From contig NZ_LMFP01000003.1 in the NCBI RefSeq assembly GCF_001426885.1, forward strand, positions 565,306 to 629,305: a stretch of 64,000 nt of DNA, written 5' to 3'. The notes under the pieces are model-generated. The model was not told the origin of the DNA, ran no database searches, and saw only the letters and a list, made by a program, of their open reading frames with translations. The translations under genes and the position numbers were made by a program. This stretch comes from Pelomonas sp. Root1444. Lineage in GTDB: Bacteria > Pseudomonadota > Gammaproteobacteria > Burkholderiales > Burkholderiaceae_C. Below are positions 54,755-63,854 of this stretch, piece after piece. Each line of letters opens with the position of its first letter. The first letter of the stretch is position 1.

Positions 54755-55974
54755 GCCGGGGCTCCGGTGCGAGGGCCGTGACGCAGCGTCAGCAGCGTGC
54801 CCAGCGTCACCGCCGCGATGGCGAAGGCCGGGCCGCCGAGCGCGCCGATGCGGTCCACCAGCAGCCCACCGAAGATGGCGCCGCTGGCGATGGCGATCTG
54901 GAAACTGGCGACGAGAAGGCCGCCGGCGCTCTCGGCCTGGTCCGGCGCGGCACGCACGATCCAGGTCTGGAAGCCGACGGGGAAGGCGCCGAAGGCGAAG
55001 CCCCACAGGGTCACGGCAACCGCGGTCACGGCGGCCGAGCTGCCCGCGACCCCAAGCCCCGCGGCCAGCGCGGCGATGACCGCGCCGCCGAAGACGATGG
55101 CCTGGCGCTCGCTGCGCCCAGCCAGCCAGCCGCCGGCGAAGTTGCCGAAGAAGCCGCCGATGCCGTAGCCCAGCAGCACCGCGGATATCGCCCCGACCGA
55201 CAACTGCGTGACCTGCTCCATGAAGGGCCGGATGTAGGTGAAGCCGGCGAAGTGCCCGGAGATGACCAGCACCACCGCCAGCAACGCGATGCGCACCGGC
55301 GGGCGCCGCAGCAGCTCGGCGAACACGCGCAGGCTGGGGTCGTCGCGCGGCGGCAGCGGCGGCAGCGTCGAGAACTGCACCACCAGCGTCACGAGGCTGA
55401 CGGCGCCGGCCGCGATGAAGGCGCTGCGCCAGCCCCAGACGTCGCCCATCCACGCGCCCACCGGCGCCGCGCACACCGTGGCGACCGACACGCCGGCGAG
55501 GATGAGCGACATCGCGCGGGCGAACAGCGACTGAGGCACCAGCCGCATCGCCAGCGCACCGGCCATGGACCAGAAGCCACCCAGCGCGACGCCCAGCATC
55601 ACGCGCGCCGCCAGCAGCGTGGCCAGGCTGTCGGCCACGGCGGCGAGCGCGTTGGACAGCACCAGCAGCAGGCTCAGGGCCAGCATGACGCTGCGACGGT
55701 CCAGCCGGCGCGTCAGCAGCGGCAGCGACGGCGCGGCGACGGCACCGACCAGGGCCGTCGCCGTGACGGCCTGGCCGGCCGCACCGTCGCTGACGCCGAG
55801 ATCCGTGGACATCGCCGTCAAAAGGCTGGCCGGCAGGAACTCGGCCATCACGAGGCTGAAGACGCCCATCGTCAGCGACGCGACGGCGGGCCAATGGGCC
55901 GTAGATTGAGTGGGAGACGCGAGCGCCGCGGCGGCGCCGCCGTCAAGGCAGGAGGAGCAGGCGGTGGAAGACAT
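54751..55974 (-). CDS. MFS transporter, DHA1 (drug:H+ antiporter-like)
   Basis: A 407-residue major facilitator with about 12 membrane segments. Conserved parts include VFSLVMAEFLPASLLTAMST in helix 1, LTRRLDRRSVMLALSL (the loop 2-3 motif) and ARVMLGVALGGFWSMAGALA. This resembles exporters of the AraJ/NepI/YdhP group. It precedes the oxidoreductase gene, to which it is coupled, and diverges from the AraC-type regulator with only 54 bp between starts. Export of a toxic or aromatic compound is inference. Confidence 0.92.
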   Translation of the reverse strand: MSSTACSSCLDGGAAAALASPTQSTAHWPAVASLTMGVFSLVMAEFLPASLLTAMSTDLGVSDGAAGQAVTATALVGAVAAPSLPLLTRRLDRRSVMLALSLLLVLSNALAAVADSLATLLAARVMLGVALGGFWSMAGALAMRLVPQSLFARAMSLILAGVSVATVCAAPVGAWMGDVWGWRSAFIAAGAVSLVTLVVQFSTLPPLPPRDDPSLRVFAELLRRPPVRIALLAVVLVISGHFAGFTYIRPFMEQVTQLSVGAISAVLLGYGIGGFFGNFAGGWLAGRSERQAIVFGGAVIAALAAGLGVAGSSAAVTAVAVTLWGFAFGAFPVGFQTWIVRAAPDQAESAGGLLVASFQIAIASGAIFGGLLVDRIGALGGPAFAIAAVTLGTLLTLRHGPRTGAPA

Positions 55975-56028
55975 TGGGCAAAACCTTTCGTCAGCAATAA
56001 CGGAATGCTAGGAATAGGGTTGCGGCGC

Positions 56029-57006
56029 ATGAATGCCCGAGACACCGAATTGCTTGACTTTTCGTCCGACGCGCCCGAGGGCCCGGACACGCTCACGCAG
56101 ATCCTGCTGGCCCTGCGTCTGGACGGCGTCGAGTACGGCCGCTGCGTGATGCGCGAGCGGTGGGCCGTGGCCTTCCCGGCGCAGCGTTCGGCGCGCTTCC
56201 ATTTCGTGGGCAGCGGCGGTTGCTGGTTGCGCACCGCGGCCACCCATTGGGTGAGGCTGAACGCCGGCGACGCGGTGCTGTTGCCGCATGGCAGCTTCCA
56301 TGTGCTGGCCAGCGCGCCGGACGTGCCGGCGGTGGAGATCGATTCGCTGTCGCGCGTGGCCGTGGCCGACAACATCTACGTCGTCGGCGACCCAAACGAG
56401 GTCCCAAACGACGCCGGCGCCGACGTGATGTTTTGCGGCGCGCTGCGCTTCAACCTCGACGCGCTGCACCCACTCATCGCGATGATGCCGCCCGTCATGC
56501 TGGCCAGCGACCTGGCGCTGAAGGACGCCACCGTGCCCGCGCTGCTCGACGCGATGGAACGCGAGGTGGCGCTGAACCGCATTGGCGCCTGCGGCATCCT
56601 CGCGCGGCTCGCCGATGCGCTGGCTGCGAGCATCATCCGCGTCTGGCTGGAATGCGGCTGCAGCGATGCGACGGGCTGGATCGCTGCGGTGCGCTGCCCC
56701 AAGGTCGGCAAGGTTGTCGCCGCCATCCATGCCGACCCGGAGCGCGGCTGGACGCTGCCCGAACTGGCCGACGTGATGGGCACGTCACGCTCGACGTTTG
56801 CCGATGCCTTCACGCGCACGATGGGCGAAAGCCCGGCGAAGTACGTCGCCAAGGTCAAGATGTTCCAGGCGCGGCGCTGGATCGCCCACGACGGCATGCG
56901 TGTCGCGGTGGCGGCGGAACGGCTGGGCTACGAGTCCGAGGCATCCTTCAGCCGCGCGTTCAAGCGCGTCATCGGGCATGCGCCAAGCGCGGCGCGAGGT
57001 GGCTGA
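56029..57006 (+). CDS. AraC-family transcriptional regulator (cupin plus HTH)
   Basis: A 325-residue regulator with an N-terminal cupin-like sensor (WVRLNAGDAVLLPHGSFHVL) and a C-terminal double HTH. The DNA-binding part includes TLPELADVMGTSRSTFADAF, ARRWIAHDGMRVAVAAERLG and the AraC signature ESEASFSRAFKRVIGHAP. ATG at 56029 is used; an in-frame ATG at 56005 would add eight residues. The frame extends far upstream only as a shadow of the MFS gene. Diverging from the MFS/oxidoreductase pair, it most likely regulates them. Confidence 0.93.
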   Translation: MNARDTELLDFSSDAPEGPDTLTQILLALRLDGVEYGRCVMRERWAVAFPAQRSARFHFVGSGGCWLRTAATHWVRLNAGDAVLLPHGSFHVLASAPDVPAVEIDSLSRVAVADNIYVVGDPNEVPNDAGADVMFCGALRFNLDALHPLIAMMPPVMLASDLALKDATVPALLDAMEREVALNRIGACGILARLADALAASIIRVWLECGCSDATGWIAAVRCPKVGKVVAAIHADPERGWTLPELADVMGTSRSTFADAFTRTMGESPAKYVAKVKMFQARRWIAHDGMRVAVAAERLGYESEASFSRAFKRVIGHAPSAARGG

Positions 57007-57062
57007 GGTTCAGATCGGTATGCAGCGATATCGTCGCCTGGGATAGCACCCGAATGCATGAA

Positions 57063-57079
57063 ACAGGTCACCGACCTGT
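57063..57079 (-). terminator. Weak hairpin after tRNA-Leu(UAA)
   Basis: ACAGGTC (57063-57069), ACC, GACCTGT (57073-57079): a 7 bp stem 34 bp beyond the tRNA 3' end, followed by TTC on the minus strand. It is between the tRNA array and the AraC-type gene, which are convergent. Termination here is weakly supported. Confidence 0.35.
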
Positions 57080-57112
57080 GCGGCCCCAATGCTGACGTTT
57101 TATGTGCTCGCT

Positions 57113-57201
57113 TGGTGCCCGGGACGGGACTCGAACCCGTACACCCTTTTCAAGGTGGCGGATTTTAAGTCCGCTGCGTCTACCGATTTCGCCACCCGGG
57201 C
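57113..57201 (-). tRNA. tRNA-Leu (anticodon UAA)
   Basis: An 89-base class II tRNA with encoded CCA. The acceptor stem starts GCCCGGG; the anticodon stem GCGGA/TCCGC encloses the loop CTTAAAA, giving UAA. There is a long variable arm, and the T-arm contains GGTTCGAGTCC. It is the last member of the five-tRNA array and lies beyond a strong hairpin. Confidence 0.97.
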
Positions 57202-57224
57202 GGCCGGCGGATTATCCGGGCCGC

Positions 57225-57264
57225 GCAAAAGAAAACGGGAGATTCGATCGCTCGAATCTCCCGT
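57225..57264 (-). terminator. Strong terminator inside the tRNA array (Gly / Leu)
   Basis: Arms 57235-57247 (ACGGGAGATTCGA) and 57252-57264 (TCGAATCTCCCGT) form a perfect 13 bp stem with a TCGC loop. On the minus strand it is followed by TTTTCTTTTG. It lies between tRNA-Gly and tRNA-Leu(UAA), so Leu is probably under-transcribed or has its own promoter. Confidence 0.85.
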
Positions 57265-57269
57265 GAATT

Positions 57270-57345
57270 TGGAGCGGGTAACGAGGCTCGAACTCGTGAC
57301 CTCGACCTTGGCAAGGTCGCGCTCTACCAACTGAGCTACACCCGC
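57270..57345 (-). tRNA. tRNA-Gly (anticodon GCC), copy 1 of 3
   Basis: 76 bases with encoded CCA. The acceptor is GCGGGTG/TACCCGC, the D-arm TAGCTCAGTTGGTAGAGC and the anticodon loop TTGCCAA, giving GCC. The anticodon stem differs from copy 2 by a C-to-T/G-to-A compensatory change (CGACC versus CAACC). Confidence 0.97.
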
Positions 57346-57393
57346 GCATTTCATCCAGCCTTGCAGCTGAACATCGGTGCGACCGATTTTTAC

Positions 57394-57469
57394 TGGAGCG
57401 GGTAACGAGGCTCGAACTCGTGACCTCAACCTTGGCAAGGTTGCGCTCTACCAACTGAGCTACACCCGC
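57394..57469 (-). tRNA. tRNA-Gly (anticodon GCC), copy 2 of 3
   Basis: 76 bases with encoded CCA, almost identical to copy 1: same acceptor, D- and T-arms, anticodon loop TTGCCAA. The differences I see lie in the anticodon stem and keep pairing. The two copies are 48 bp apart and look like a local duplication. Confidence 0.97.
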
Positions 57470-57480
57470 ATGAGTGTTTT

Positions 57481-57554
57481 TGGAGGCGCGATCCGGAGTC
57501 GAACCGGACTAACCGGATTTGCAATCCGGGGCATAACCGCTTTGCTATCGCGCC
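57481..57554 (-). tRNA. tRNA-Cys (anticodon GCA)
   Basis: 74 bases with encoded CCA. The acceptor is GGCGCGA/TCGCGCC, the anticodon stem CCGGA/TCCGG and the loop TTGCAAA, giving GCA. The Gly-Cys-Leu tRNA neighbourhood is common in proteobacteria. Confidence 0.97.
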
Positions 57555-57600
57555 GTCGCCAACTTTGAATCTCGCCGATCAAAGCCGTTGGTGCGGCCTT

Positions 57601-57629
57601 GACGAAAATGGGAAGCCTGGGCTTCCCAT
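57601..57629 (-). terminator. Hairpin terminator between tRNA-Gly copy 3 and tRNA-Cys
   Basis: ATGGGAAGC (57608-57616) and GCTTCCCAT (57621-57629) form a perfect 9 bp stem with a 4-base loop. On the minus strand it is followed by TTTTCGTC. It comes directly after the promoter-proximal tRNA. Confidence 0.75.
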
Positions 57630-57652
57630 CTAGGAAAAATTCCTGGAAATAC

Positions 57653-57728
57653 TGGAGCGGGATAAGAGGCTCGAACTCTCGACCTATACCTTGGCAAGGT
57701 ATCGCTCTACCAACTGAGCTAATCCCGC
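57653..57728 (-). tRNA. tRNA-Gly (anticodon GCC), copy 3 of 3
   Basis: 76 bases with encoded CCA and loop TTGCCAA (GCC). It differs from copies 1 and 2 in the acceptor stem (GCGGGAT/ATCCCGC), T-stem and anticodon stem, so it is an older, independent isoacceptor copy. It is the first gene of the array. Confidence 0.97.
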
Positions 57729-57779
57729 TTTGTTTCACTATTCAGGCAACCATACGGCTGTCTGTCTAGCGAAGCTGGC

Positions 57780-57809
57780 ATTGTAATCCAACTTTTTGTC
57801 GAATGACAA
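57780..57809 (-). promoter_or_regulatory. Promoter of the tRNA array
   Basis: TTGTCA (57804-57809), 18 bp, TACAAT (57780-57785) on the minus strand. Initiation near 57773 would leave about 45 bases before the first tRNA-Gly. It is placed between the lon 3' end and the array. Confidence 0.65.
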
Positions 57810-57824
57810 GCCAGCTGCGCGCCT

Positions 57825-60239
57825 TCAGTGAGGCACCACCGTGCTCTTGGCTGCGCCGTCTTCCGGCTTGGCTGTCGCGACAGCAACTTCCTCGTCGGGC
57901 AGCGGCGACGGCATGGATTCGAGCGCGACTTCGAGCACGCGATCGATCCAGCGGACCGGCACGATCTCGAGCTGGTTCTTCACGTTCTCCGGAATGTCTT
58001 GAAGGTCCTTGACGTTCTCTTCCGGAATCATCACGGTCTTGATGCCGCCGCGGTGGGCCGCGAGCAGTTTCTCCTTCAGGCCACCGATGGCCGTGACTTC
58101 GCCGCGCAGCGTGATTTCGCCGGTCATGGCCACGTCAGCACGCACCGGGATGCCGGTCAGCGCAGACACGAAGGCCGTCGTCATCGCCGCACCCGCGCTC
58201 GGGCCGTCCTTGGGCGTCGCGCCGTCGGGCACATGCACGTGCACGTCGCGCTTCTCGAAGACCTCGTCCTTGATGCCCAGGCGGCGGGCGCGTGAGCGCA
58301 CCACCGTGCGCGCGGCCTCGACGGACTCCTTCATCACGTCACCCAGCGAGCCGGTGCGGATGATGTTGCCCTTGCCCGGCATCGCGGTCGCCTCGATGGT
58401 CAGCAAGTCACCGCCCACCTCGGTCCATGCAAGGCCAACGACCTGGCCGACCTGGTTCTTCTTCTCGGCACGCCCGAAGTCGTACTTGCGCACACCGAGG
58501 AACTCATGCAGGTTCTCGTCAGTGACGACGACCTTGCCTTCGTACGCCTTGAGCTGGATGCCCTTGACCACCTTGCGGCAGATCTTGGACATCTCGCGCT
58601 CGAGCGAACGCACGCCGGCTTCCCGCGTGTAGTAGCGGATCACGCCGCGGATGGCCGATTCCGTGACATCCAGTTCCTCGTCCAGCACGCCGTTGTTCTT
58701 GCGTTGCTTGGGCAACAGGTAGGTTTGCGCGATATTGACCTTCTCGTCCTCGGTGTAGCCCGACAGGCGAATCACTTCCATGCGGTCCAGCAGGGCCGGC
58801 GGGATGTTCATCGAGTTGGACGTGGCCACGAACATCACGTCGGACAGGTCGAAATCGACCTCGACGTAATGGTCGCCGAAGGTGTGGTTCTGCTCGGGGT
58901 CCAGCACCTCCAGCAGCGCTGACGACGGGTCACCGCGGAAGTCCATGCCCAGCTTGTCGATCTCGTCGAGCAGGAACAGCGGGTTGCGCGTGCCGATCTT
59001 GGACAGGCTTTGCAGCACCTTGCCCGGCATGGAGCCGATGTAGGTGCGGCGGTGGCCGCGGATCTCGGCTTCATCGCGCACGCCGCCCAGCGCCATGCGG
59101 ATGAACTTGCGGCCGGTGGCGCGGGCCACGCTCTGCCCGAGCGAGGTCTTGCCGACCCCCGGAGGGCCGACCAGGCACAGGATGGGCGCCTTGACCTTGT
59201 CGACGCGCTGCTGCACGGCGAGATATTCAAGGATGCGGTCCTTGACCTTCTCGAGGCCGTAGTGGTCTTCGTTCAGCACATCCTCGGCGTTCTTGAGGTC
59301 GTGCTTGATCTTGGTCTTCTTGCTCCAGGGCAGGTTGACCAGCGTGTCGATGTAGTTGCGCACCACCGTGGCTTCGGCGGACATGGGCGACATCAGCTTG
59401 AGCTTCTTCAGCTCGGCGTCGGCCTTCTTGCGCGCCTCCTTGGGCATCTTGGCGGCGAGGATCTTCTTCTCAAGCTCCTCCATGTCGGCGCCTTCTTCGC
59501 CGTCGCCGAGTTCCTTCTGGATGGCCTTGACCTGCTCGTTCAGGTAGTACTCGCGCTGGCTCTTCTCCATTTGGCGCTTGACGCGGCCACGGATGCGCTT
59601 TTCGACCTGCAGGATGTCGACTTCGTGCTCGAGCAGGTCGAGCAGCTTCTCCAGGCGCTTGGCCACCTCGGCCAGGTCCAGCACGGCCTGCTTGGCATCG
59701 AGCTTGAGCGGCAGATGCGCGGCGATGGTGTCGGCCAGGCGGCCCGGGTCGTCGATGCCGCCGATGGACGTGAGGATCTCGGGCGGGATCTTCTTGTTGA
59801 GCTTGACGTACTGGTCGAACTGCTGCGTGACGGCGCGGCGCAGGGCTTCGACCTCGGGCGCGTGCTCCGTCTCCGGGGGGATGGGCGTCACTTCGGCAAC
59901 GAAATGCTCGCCCGGCTCGCTGATGGTGCTGGTCGTGGCGCGCTGCAGGCCTTCGACCAGCACCTTCACGGTGCCGTCAGGCAGTTTCAGCATCTGCAGG
60001 ATGCTGGAGACGCAGCCGACCTCGAACATGTCTTCGGGCTTGGGCTCGTCCTTGCCGGCGGCCTTCTGGGCGACCAGCATGATCTGGCGGCCGGCTTCCA
60101 TCGCGGCTTCAAGCGCCTTGATGGACTTGGGGCGCCCGACGAACAGCGGGATGACCATGTGCGGGAACACGACCACGTCACGCAGCGGCAGCAGCGGCAG
60201 CGTGATCGGGTCGGCGGGGAGGATGGGATGTCCGGACAT
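57825..60239 (-). CDS. lon: ATP-dependent protease Lon
   Basis: A cytosolic AAA+ serine protease that degrades misfolded and regulatory proteins. The 804-residue product has the N-terminal LAN domain ([20 protein letters not shown]), a coiled coil, Walker [12 protein letters not shown], Walker [13 protein letters not shown], and the protease domain with catalytic Ser681 in DGPSAGAAM and Lys724 in [10 protein letters not shown]. The C-terminal tail is about 25 residues of Glu/Ala/Pro/Lys. It follows clpX, with a hairpin 15 bp before its ATG. The clpP-clpX-lon order is conserved. Confidence 0.98.
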   Translation of the reverse strand: MSGHPILPADPITLPLLPLRDVVVFPHMVIPLFVGRPKSIKALEAAMEAGRQIMLVAQKAAGKDEPKPEDMFEVGCVSSILQMLKLPDGTVKVLVEGLQRATTSTISEPGEHFVAEVTPIPPETEHAPEVEALRRAVTQQFDQYVKLNKKIPPEILTSIGGIDDPGRLADTIAAHLPLKLDAKQAVLDLAEVAKRLEKLLDLLEHEVDILQVEKRIRGRVKRQMEKSQREYYLNEQVKAIQKELGDGEEGADMEELEKKILAAKMPKEARKKADAELKKLKLMSPMSAEATVVRNYIDTLVNLPWSKKTKIKHDLKNAEDVLNEDHYGLEKVKDRILEYLAVQQRVDKVKAPILCLVGPPGVGKTSLGQSVARATGRKFIRMALGGVRDEAEIRGHRRTYIGSMPGKVLQSLSKIGTRNPLFLLDEIDKLGMDFRGDPSSALLEVLDPEQNHTFGDHYVEVDFDLSDVMFVATSNSMNIPPALLDRMEVIRLSGYTEDEKVNIAQTYLLPKQRKNNGVLDEELDVTESAIRGVIRYYTREAGVRSLEREMSKICRKVVKGIQLKAYEGKVVVTDENLHEFLGVRKYDFGRAEKKNQVGQVVGLAWTEVGGDLLTIEATAMPGKGNIIRTGSLGDVMKESVEAARTVVRSRARRLGIKDEVFEKRDVHVHVPDGATPKDGPSAGAAMTTAFVSALTGIPVRADVAMTGEITLRGEVTAIGGLKEKLLAAHRGGIKTVMIPEENVKDLQDIPENVKNQLEIVPVRWIDRVLEVALESMPSPLPDEEVAVATAKPEDGAAKSTVVPH

Positions 60240-60253
60240 GAAGACCTCTCTTT

Positions 60254-60276
60254 CTCAGGCCGATGTGCGGCCTGAG
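60254..60276 (-). promoter_or_regulatory. Leader hairpin just upstream of the lon ribosome-binding site
   Basis: CTCAGGCC (60254-60261) and GGCCTGAG (60269-60276) form an 8 bp stem with a 7-base loop, ending a few bases before AGAGAGG and the lon ATG. There is no U-tract on the minus strand, so it is more likely an RNA-stability or translation element than a terminator. Confidence 0.4.
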
Positions 60277-60307
60277 GGGGCAATTGCAAGTTGAGGGCTT
60301 AAGGGGC

Positions 60308-61579
60308 TCAGGCGCTGGCCTTGGCTTGCTCGCGGTAGACCAGCAAGGGACGTGCCGAGGTGTCCTCGATGTTGTGCTCGTCCAGCACGACCTTCTCGAC
60401 GCCATCCAAGGCGGGCAGGTCGAACATGGTGTCGATCAGCGACTGCTCCATGATGGAGCGCAGGCCGCGGGCGCCAGTCTTGCGCGCCAGTGCCTTGCGG
60501 GCTATTGCCGCGAGCGCCGGCTTGCGAATCTCGAGCTCGACGCCGTCCATCTCGAACAGCTGCTGGTACTGCTTGACCAGCGCATTCTTGGGCTCGGTCA
60601 GGATCTGCACCAGCGCGTCCTCGGTCAGTTCGCCCAGGGTTGCGACGACGGGCAGGCGGCCGACCAGTTCGGGGATCAGGCCGAACTTGATGATGTCCTC
60701 GGGTTCGCATTCGCGGAACACCTCGGAGACGCGGCGCTCGCTCTTGCTCTTGACCGTCGCGCCGAAGCCGATGCCGGACTTCTCGCTGCGGTTCTGGATG
60801 ACCTTCTCCAGGCCGTCGAAGGCGCCACCGCAGATGAACAGGATGTTGGTCGTGTCGATCTGCAGGAAGTCCTGGTTCGGGTGCTTGCGGCCGCCCTGCG
60901 GCGGCACCGAGGCCATCGTGCCTTCGACGAGCTTGAGCAGCGCCTGCTGCACGCCTTCGCCGGACACGTCCCGCGTGATGGAGGGGTTATCGGCTTTGCG
61001 CGAGATCTTGTCGATCTCGTCGATGTAGACGATGCCGCGCTGCGCACGCTCGACGTCGTAGTTGCAGTTCTGCAGCAGCTTCTGGATGATGTTCTCGACG
61101 TCCTCACCGACGTAGCCGGCTTCGGTCAGCGTCGTCGCATCCGCGATCACGAACGGCACGTTCAGCAGGCGTGCCAGCGTCTGCGCCAGCAGCGTCTTGC
61201 CGGAGCCGGTCGGGCCGATCAGCAGGATGTTGCTTTTGGACAGCTCGACCGAGTCCTTGCTCGTCGCCATGTGGCGCAGGCGCTTGTAGTGGTTGTAGAC
61301 CGCAACCGCCAGCGTGCGCTTGGCGACGTCCTGGCCGATGACGTATTGGTCCAGGCTCGCCTTGATCTCACTGGGCACGGGCAGGTCGGATTTGCCGGCG
61401 CGCGCAGCCGGCGTCGGCGCAGGGATCTCGTCGCGGACGATGTCGTTGCAGAGTTCGATGCACTCGTCGCAGATGAAGACCGACGGGCCTGCAATCAGCT
61501 TCTTGACCTCGTGCTGGCTCTTACCGCAGAACGAGCAGTAAAGAACTTTTTCGCTGGAGGTGCCTTTTTTTTCGGCCAT
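60308..61579 (-). CDS. clpX: ATP-dependent Clp protease ATP-binding subunit ClpX
   Basis: The AAA+ unfoldase partner of ClpP, choosing tagged and regulatory substrates. The 423-residue protein has the zinc-binding domain with Cys15, Cys18, Cys37 and Cys40 ([18 protein letters not shown]), Walker [19 protein letters not shown], Walker [11 protein letters not shown], the pore loop [10 protein letters not shown] and the ClpP-contact loop region [11 protein letters not shown]. The ATG at 61579 ([11 protein letters not shown]) is the standard start. It follows clpP after a 124 bp intergenic region containing competing hairpins. Confidence 0.98.
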   Translation of the reverse strand: MAEKKGTSSEKVLYCSFCGKSQHEVKKLIAGPSVFICDECIELCNDIVRDEIPAPTPAARAGKSDLPVPSEIKASLDQYVIGQDVAKRTLAVAVYNHYKRLRHMATSKDSVELSKSNILLIGPTGSGKTLLAQTLARLLNVPFVIADATTLTEAGYVGEDVENIIQKLLQNCNYDVERAQRGIVYIDEIDKISRKADNPSITRDVSGEGVQQALLKLVEGTMASVPPQGGRKHPNQDFLQIDTTNILFICGGAFDGLEKVIQNRSEKSGIGFGATVKSKSERRVSEVFRECEPEDIIKFGLIPELVGRLPVVATLGELTEDALVQILTEPKNALVKQYQQLFEMDGVELEIRKPALAAIARKALARKTGARGLRSIMEQSLIDTMFDLPALDGVEKVVLDEHNIEDTSARPLLVYREQAKASA

Positions 61580-61635
61580 GGGTCTGCTCGGGAATGCCAG
61601 GCGGGTGCCTGAATGATGATAGTCCAAACGATCTC

Positions 61636-61683
61636 GGGGCCCTTGTGAAGATAAGGGCCCCGATTCCGCTGTGAATCCGGGGC
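61636..61683 (-). promoter_or_regulatory. Mutually exclusive hairpins between clpP and clpX
   Basis: Three arms share one partner. GGGGCCCTT (61636-61644) pairs perfectly with AAGGGCCCC (61653-61661). The same AAGGGCCCC plus GATTC (to 61666) pairs with GAATCCGGGGC (61673-61683) with one bulged base. On the minus strand the distal pair is read first. The layout resembles an attenuator or RNA-processing site. No clear U-tract follows, so simple termination is doubtful. Confidence 0.5.
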
Positions 61684-61703
61684 TGGTTACAGCCCCTCAC
61701 GAC

Positions 61704-62312
<609 letters not shown>

Positions 62313-62335
62313 TCAGATCCTTGAAGACAAAGCGG

Positions 62336-62347
62336 TAACAGCTGTTA
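62336..62347. promoter_or_regulatory. Perfect 12 bp palindrome at the clpP start site
   Basis: TAACAGCTGTTA, a perfect palindrome 24 bp upstream of the clpP ATG. It overlaps the end of the heat-shock-like -10 box and the expected transcription start. A repressor operator is possible. Confidence 0.45.
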
Positions 62348-62372
62348 TGGGGTCGGATTATGGCCACGCAAG
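62345..62372 (-). promoter_or_regulatory. Sigma-32 (heat-shock) type promoter of clpP
   Basis: On the minus strand CTTGCG (62367-62372), 14 bp, CCCCATAA (62345-62352). The heat-shock consensus is CTTGAA, 13-15 bp, CCCCATnT, so the spacing and the -10 box fit well. clpP is a known heat-shock gene in other proteobacteria. Predicted initiation is about 25 bases before the ATG. Confidence 0.65.
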
Positions 62373-62373
62373 T

Positions 62374-62405
62374 AAAAAGGCGCCGGCCTCGCGGCACGGC
62401 GCCTT
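62374..62405 (-). terminator. Terminator of tig
   Basis: AAGGCGCCG (62377-62385) and CGGCGCCTT (62397-62405) form a perfect 9 bp stem with an 11-base loop. On the minus strand it is followed by TTTAC, giving TTTTT with the stem end. It lies 18 bp beyond the tig stop and just before the clpP promoter. Confidence 0.85.
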
Positions 62406-62422
62406 CGTCATGCGAAGGGCTA

Positions 62423-63736
62423 TCAGTTGCCTGCGGCCATCAGCTCATCGAACGGCAGGGCCTTATCCGTCACCTTGGCGGTCGACAGCACGAAATCCGT
62501 GACATTGTTCTCGACGACGACAGCCTCGACCTCGGCCATGCGCTCGCGGTCGCTGAGGTACCAGCGCATCACTTCGGCGGGCTTCTCATAGCTCTGCGAC
62601 AGCTCTTCGATGTGCGCCTGCAGCTGGGCCGGCTTGGCCTGCAGGTTGTTGGCGCGCACCAGCTCGGCGACGACCAGGCCCAAGCGCACGCGACGCTCGG
62701 CCTGCGGCTTGAAGATGTCGGCGGGGATCTCGGCCTTGTCGGCATCCTTGACGCCGCGCTTCTTCAGGTCCTCGCGGGCCTGACCGACCATGCGCTCGGC
62801 CTCACCCTGCACCAGGGCATTGGGCACGTCCAGTTCGGAAACGGCGACCAGTGCGTCCATCACGGCGCCCTTGTTGCGGGCCAGCACGCGGAACTTCACT
62901 TCGCGTTCCAGGTTCTTCTTTATGTCGGCACGCAGGGCCTCGACGGACGCATCCTTGATGCCCAGCGACTTGGCGAAGGCCTCATTCACTTCGGGCAGGT
63001 GTTGGGCTTCGATCTTCTTGACGGTGACGAGGAAATCAGCTTCCTTGCCGGCCACGTCCTTGCCGTGATAGTCGTCGGGGAACTGCAGCGGGAAGGTCTT
63101 GGACTCGCCGGCCTTCATGCCGCGCACCGCGGCGTCGAACTGCTCCAGCATCTGGCCTTCGCCGATCAGGAACTGGAAGCCTTCGGCCTTGCCGCCCTGG
63201 AAGGGCTCGCCGTCGATCTTGCCTTCGAAGTCGATGGTGACACGGTCGCCGGCCTGGGCCACGTCGCTGGCCGGGCGCTGGGCGAAGCTGCGGCGCTGCT
63301 TGCGCAGGATCTCGACGGTCTTGTCGATGGCTTCCTCGGTCACGTCGCTGGTGACGCGCTCGACCTCGGCCGCAGCCAGGTCGCCGATCTTGACTTCAGG
63401 GTAGACCTCGAAAGTCGCGTCGAAGGCCATCTGGCCTTCGGGGGCCTGGTCCTTCTGTTCGATGCGCGGGGCGCCGGCGACGCGCAGCTGCGCTTCGTTG
63501 GCGGCGTTGTTGAAGGCGGCGCCGAGCTTGTCGTTGACGACCTCGTACTGCACCGAGTAGCCGTAGCGCTGGGCCACGACGTTCATCGGCACCTTGCCGG
63601 GGCGGAAGCCGTCGGCCTTGACGGTGCGGGCCAGCTTCTTCAGGCGGGCTTCGACTTCGCTGTTGATCTCAGCGGCCGCAACGTGCAGGGTGATGCGGCG
63701 TTCCAGCTTTTCAAGGGTTTCGACGGTGACGGCCAT
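62423..63736 (-). CDS. tig: Trigger factor (ribosome-associated chaperone/prolyl isomerase)
   Basis: Binds L23 at the ribosome exit and shields nascent chains. The 437-residue protein has the ribosome-binding domain with [17 protein letters not shown] near residue 45. An FKBP-type isomerase domain covers about 155-245 ([20 protein letters not shown]), followed by the C-terminal helical arms. ATG at 63736 lies only 31 bp after the 3' end of tRNA-Leu(UAG), with no promoter seen between, so tig may be read from the tRNA promoter. The tig-clpP-clpX-lon order is widely conserved. Confidence 0.98.
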   Translation of the reverse strand: MAVTVETLEKLERRITLHVAAAEINSEVEARLKKLARTVKADGFRPGKVPMNVVAQRYGYSVQYEVVNDKLGAAFNNAANEAQLRVAGAPRIEQKDQAPEGQMAFDATFEVYPEVKIGDLAAAEVERVTSDVTEEAIDKTVEILRKQRRSFAQRPASDVAQAGDRVTIDFEGKIDGEPFQGGKAEGFQFLIGEGQMLEQFDAAVRGMKAGESKTFPLQFPDDYHGKDVAGKEADFLVTVKKIEAQHLPEVNEAFAKSLGIKDASVEALRADIKKNLEREVKFRVLARNKGAVMDALVAVSELDVPNALVQGEAERMVGQAREDLKKRGVKDADKAEIPADIFKPQAERRVRLGLVVAELVRANNLQAKPAQLQAHIEELSQSYEKPAEVMRWYLSDRERMAEVEAVVVENNVTDFVLSTAKVTDKALPFDELMAAGN

Positions 63737-63767
63737 GATGGACTCGGGAACAGTTGAAGGACAGTGG

Positions 63768-63854
63768 TGGTGCGCGGGGCCGGACTCGAACCGGCACGCC
63801 TGTGAAGGCGTCAGGACCTAAACCTGGTGCGTCTACCAATTTCGCCACCCGCGC
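63768..63854 (-). tRNA. tRNA-Leu (anticodon UAG)
   Basis: An 87-base class II tRNA with encoded CCA. The acceptor is GCGCGGG/CCCGCGC and the anticodon loop TTTAGGT gives UAG. There is a long variable arm, and the T-arm has GGTTCGAGTCC. It lies directly upstream of tig on the same strand. Confidence 0.97.

Noticed and set aside
54778-56028. 417-residue N-terminal extension of the AraC-type regulator
   Set aside because: This part is the antisense of the MFS gene; AraC family size and the cupin start both fit the ATG at 56029.
57089-57738. Short open frames across the tRNA array on both strands
   Set aside because: They are translations of tRNA genes and their complements.
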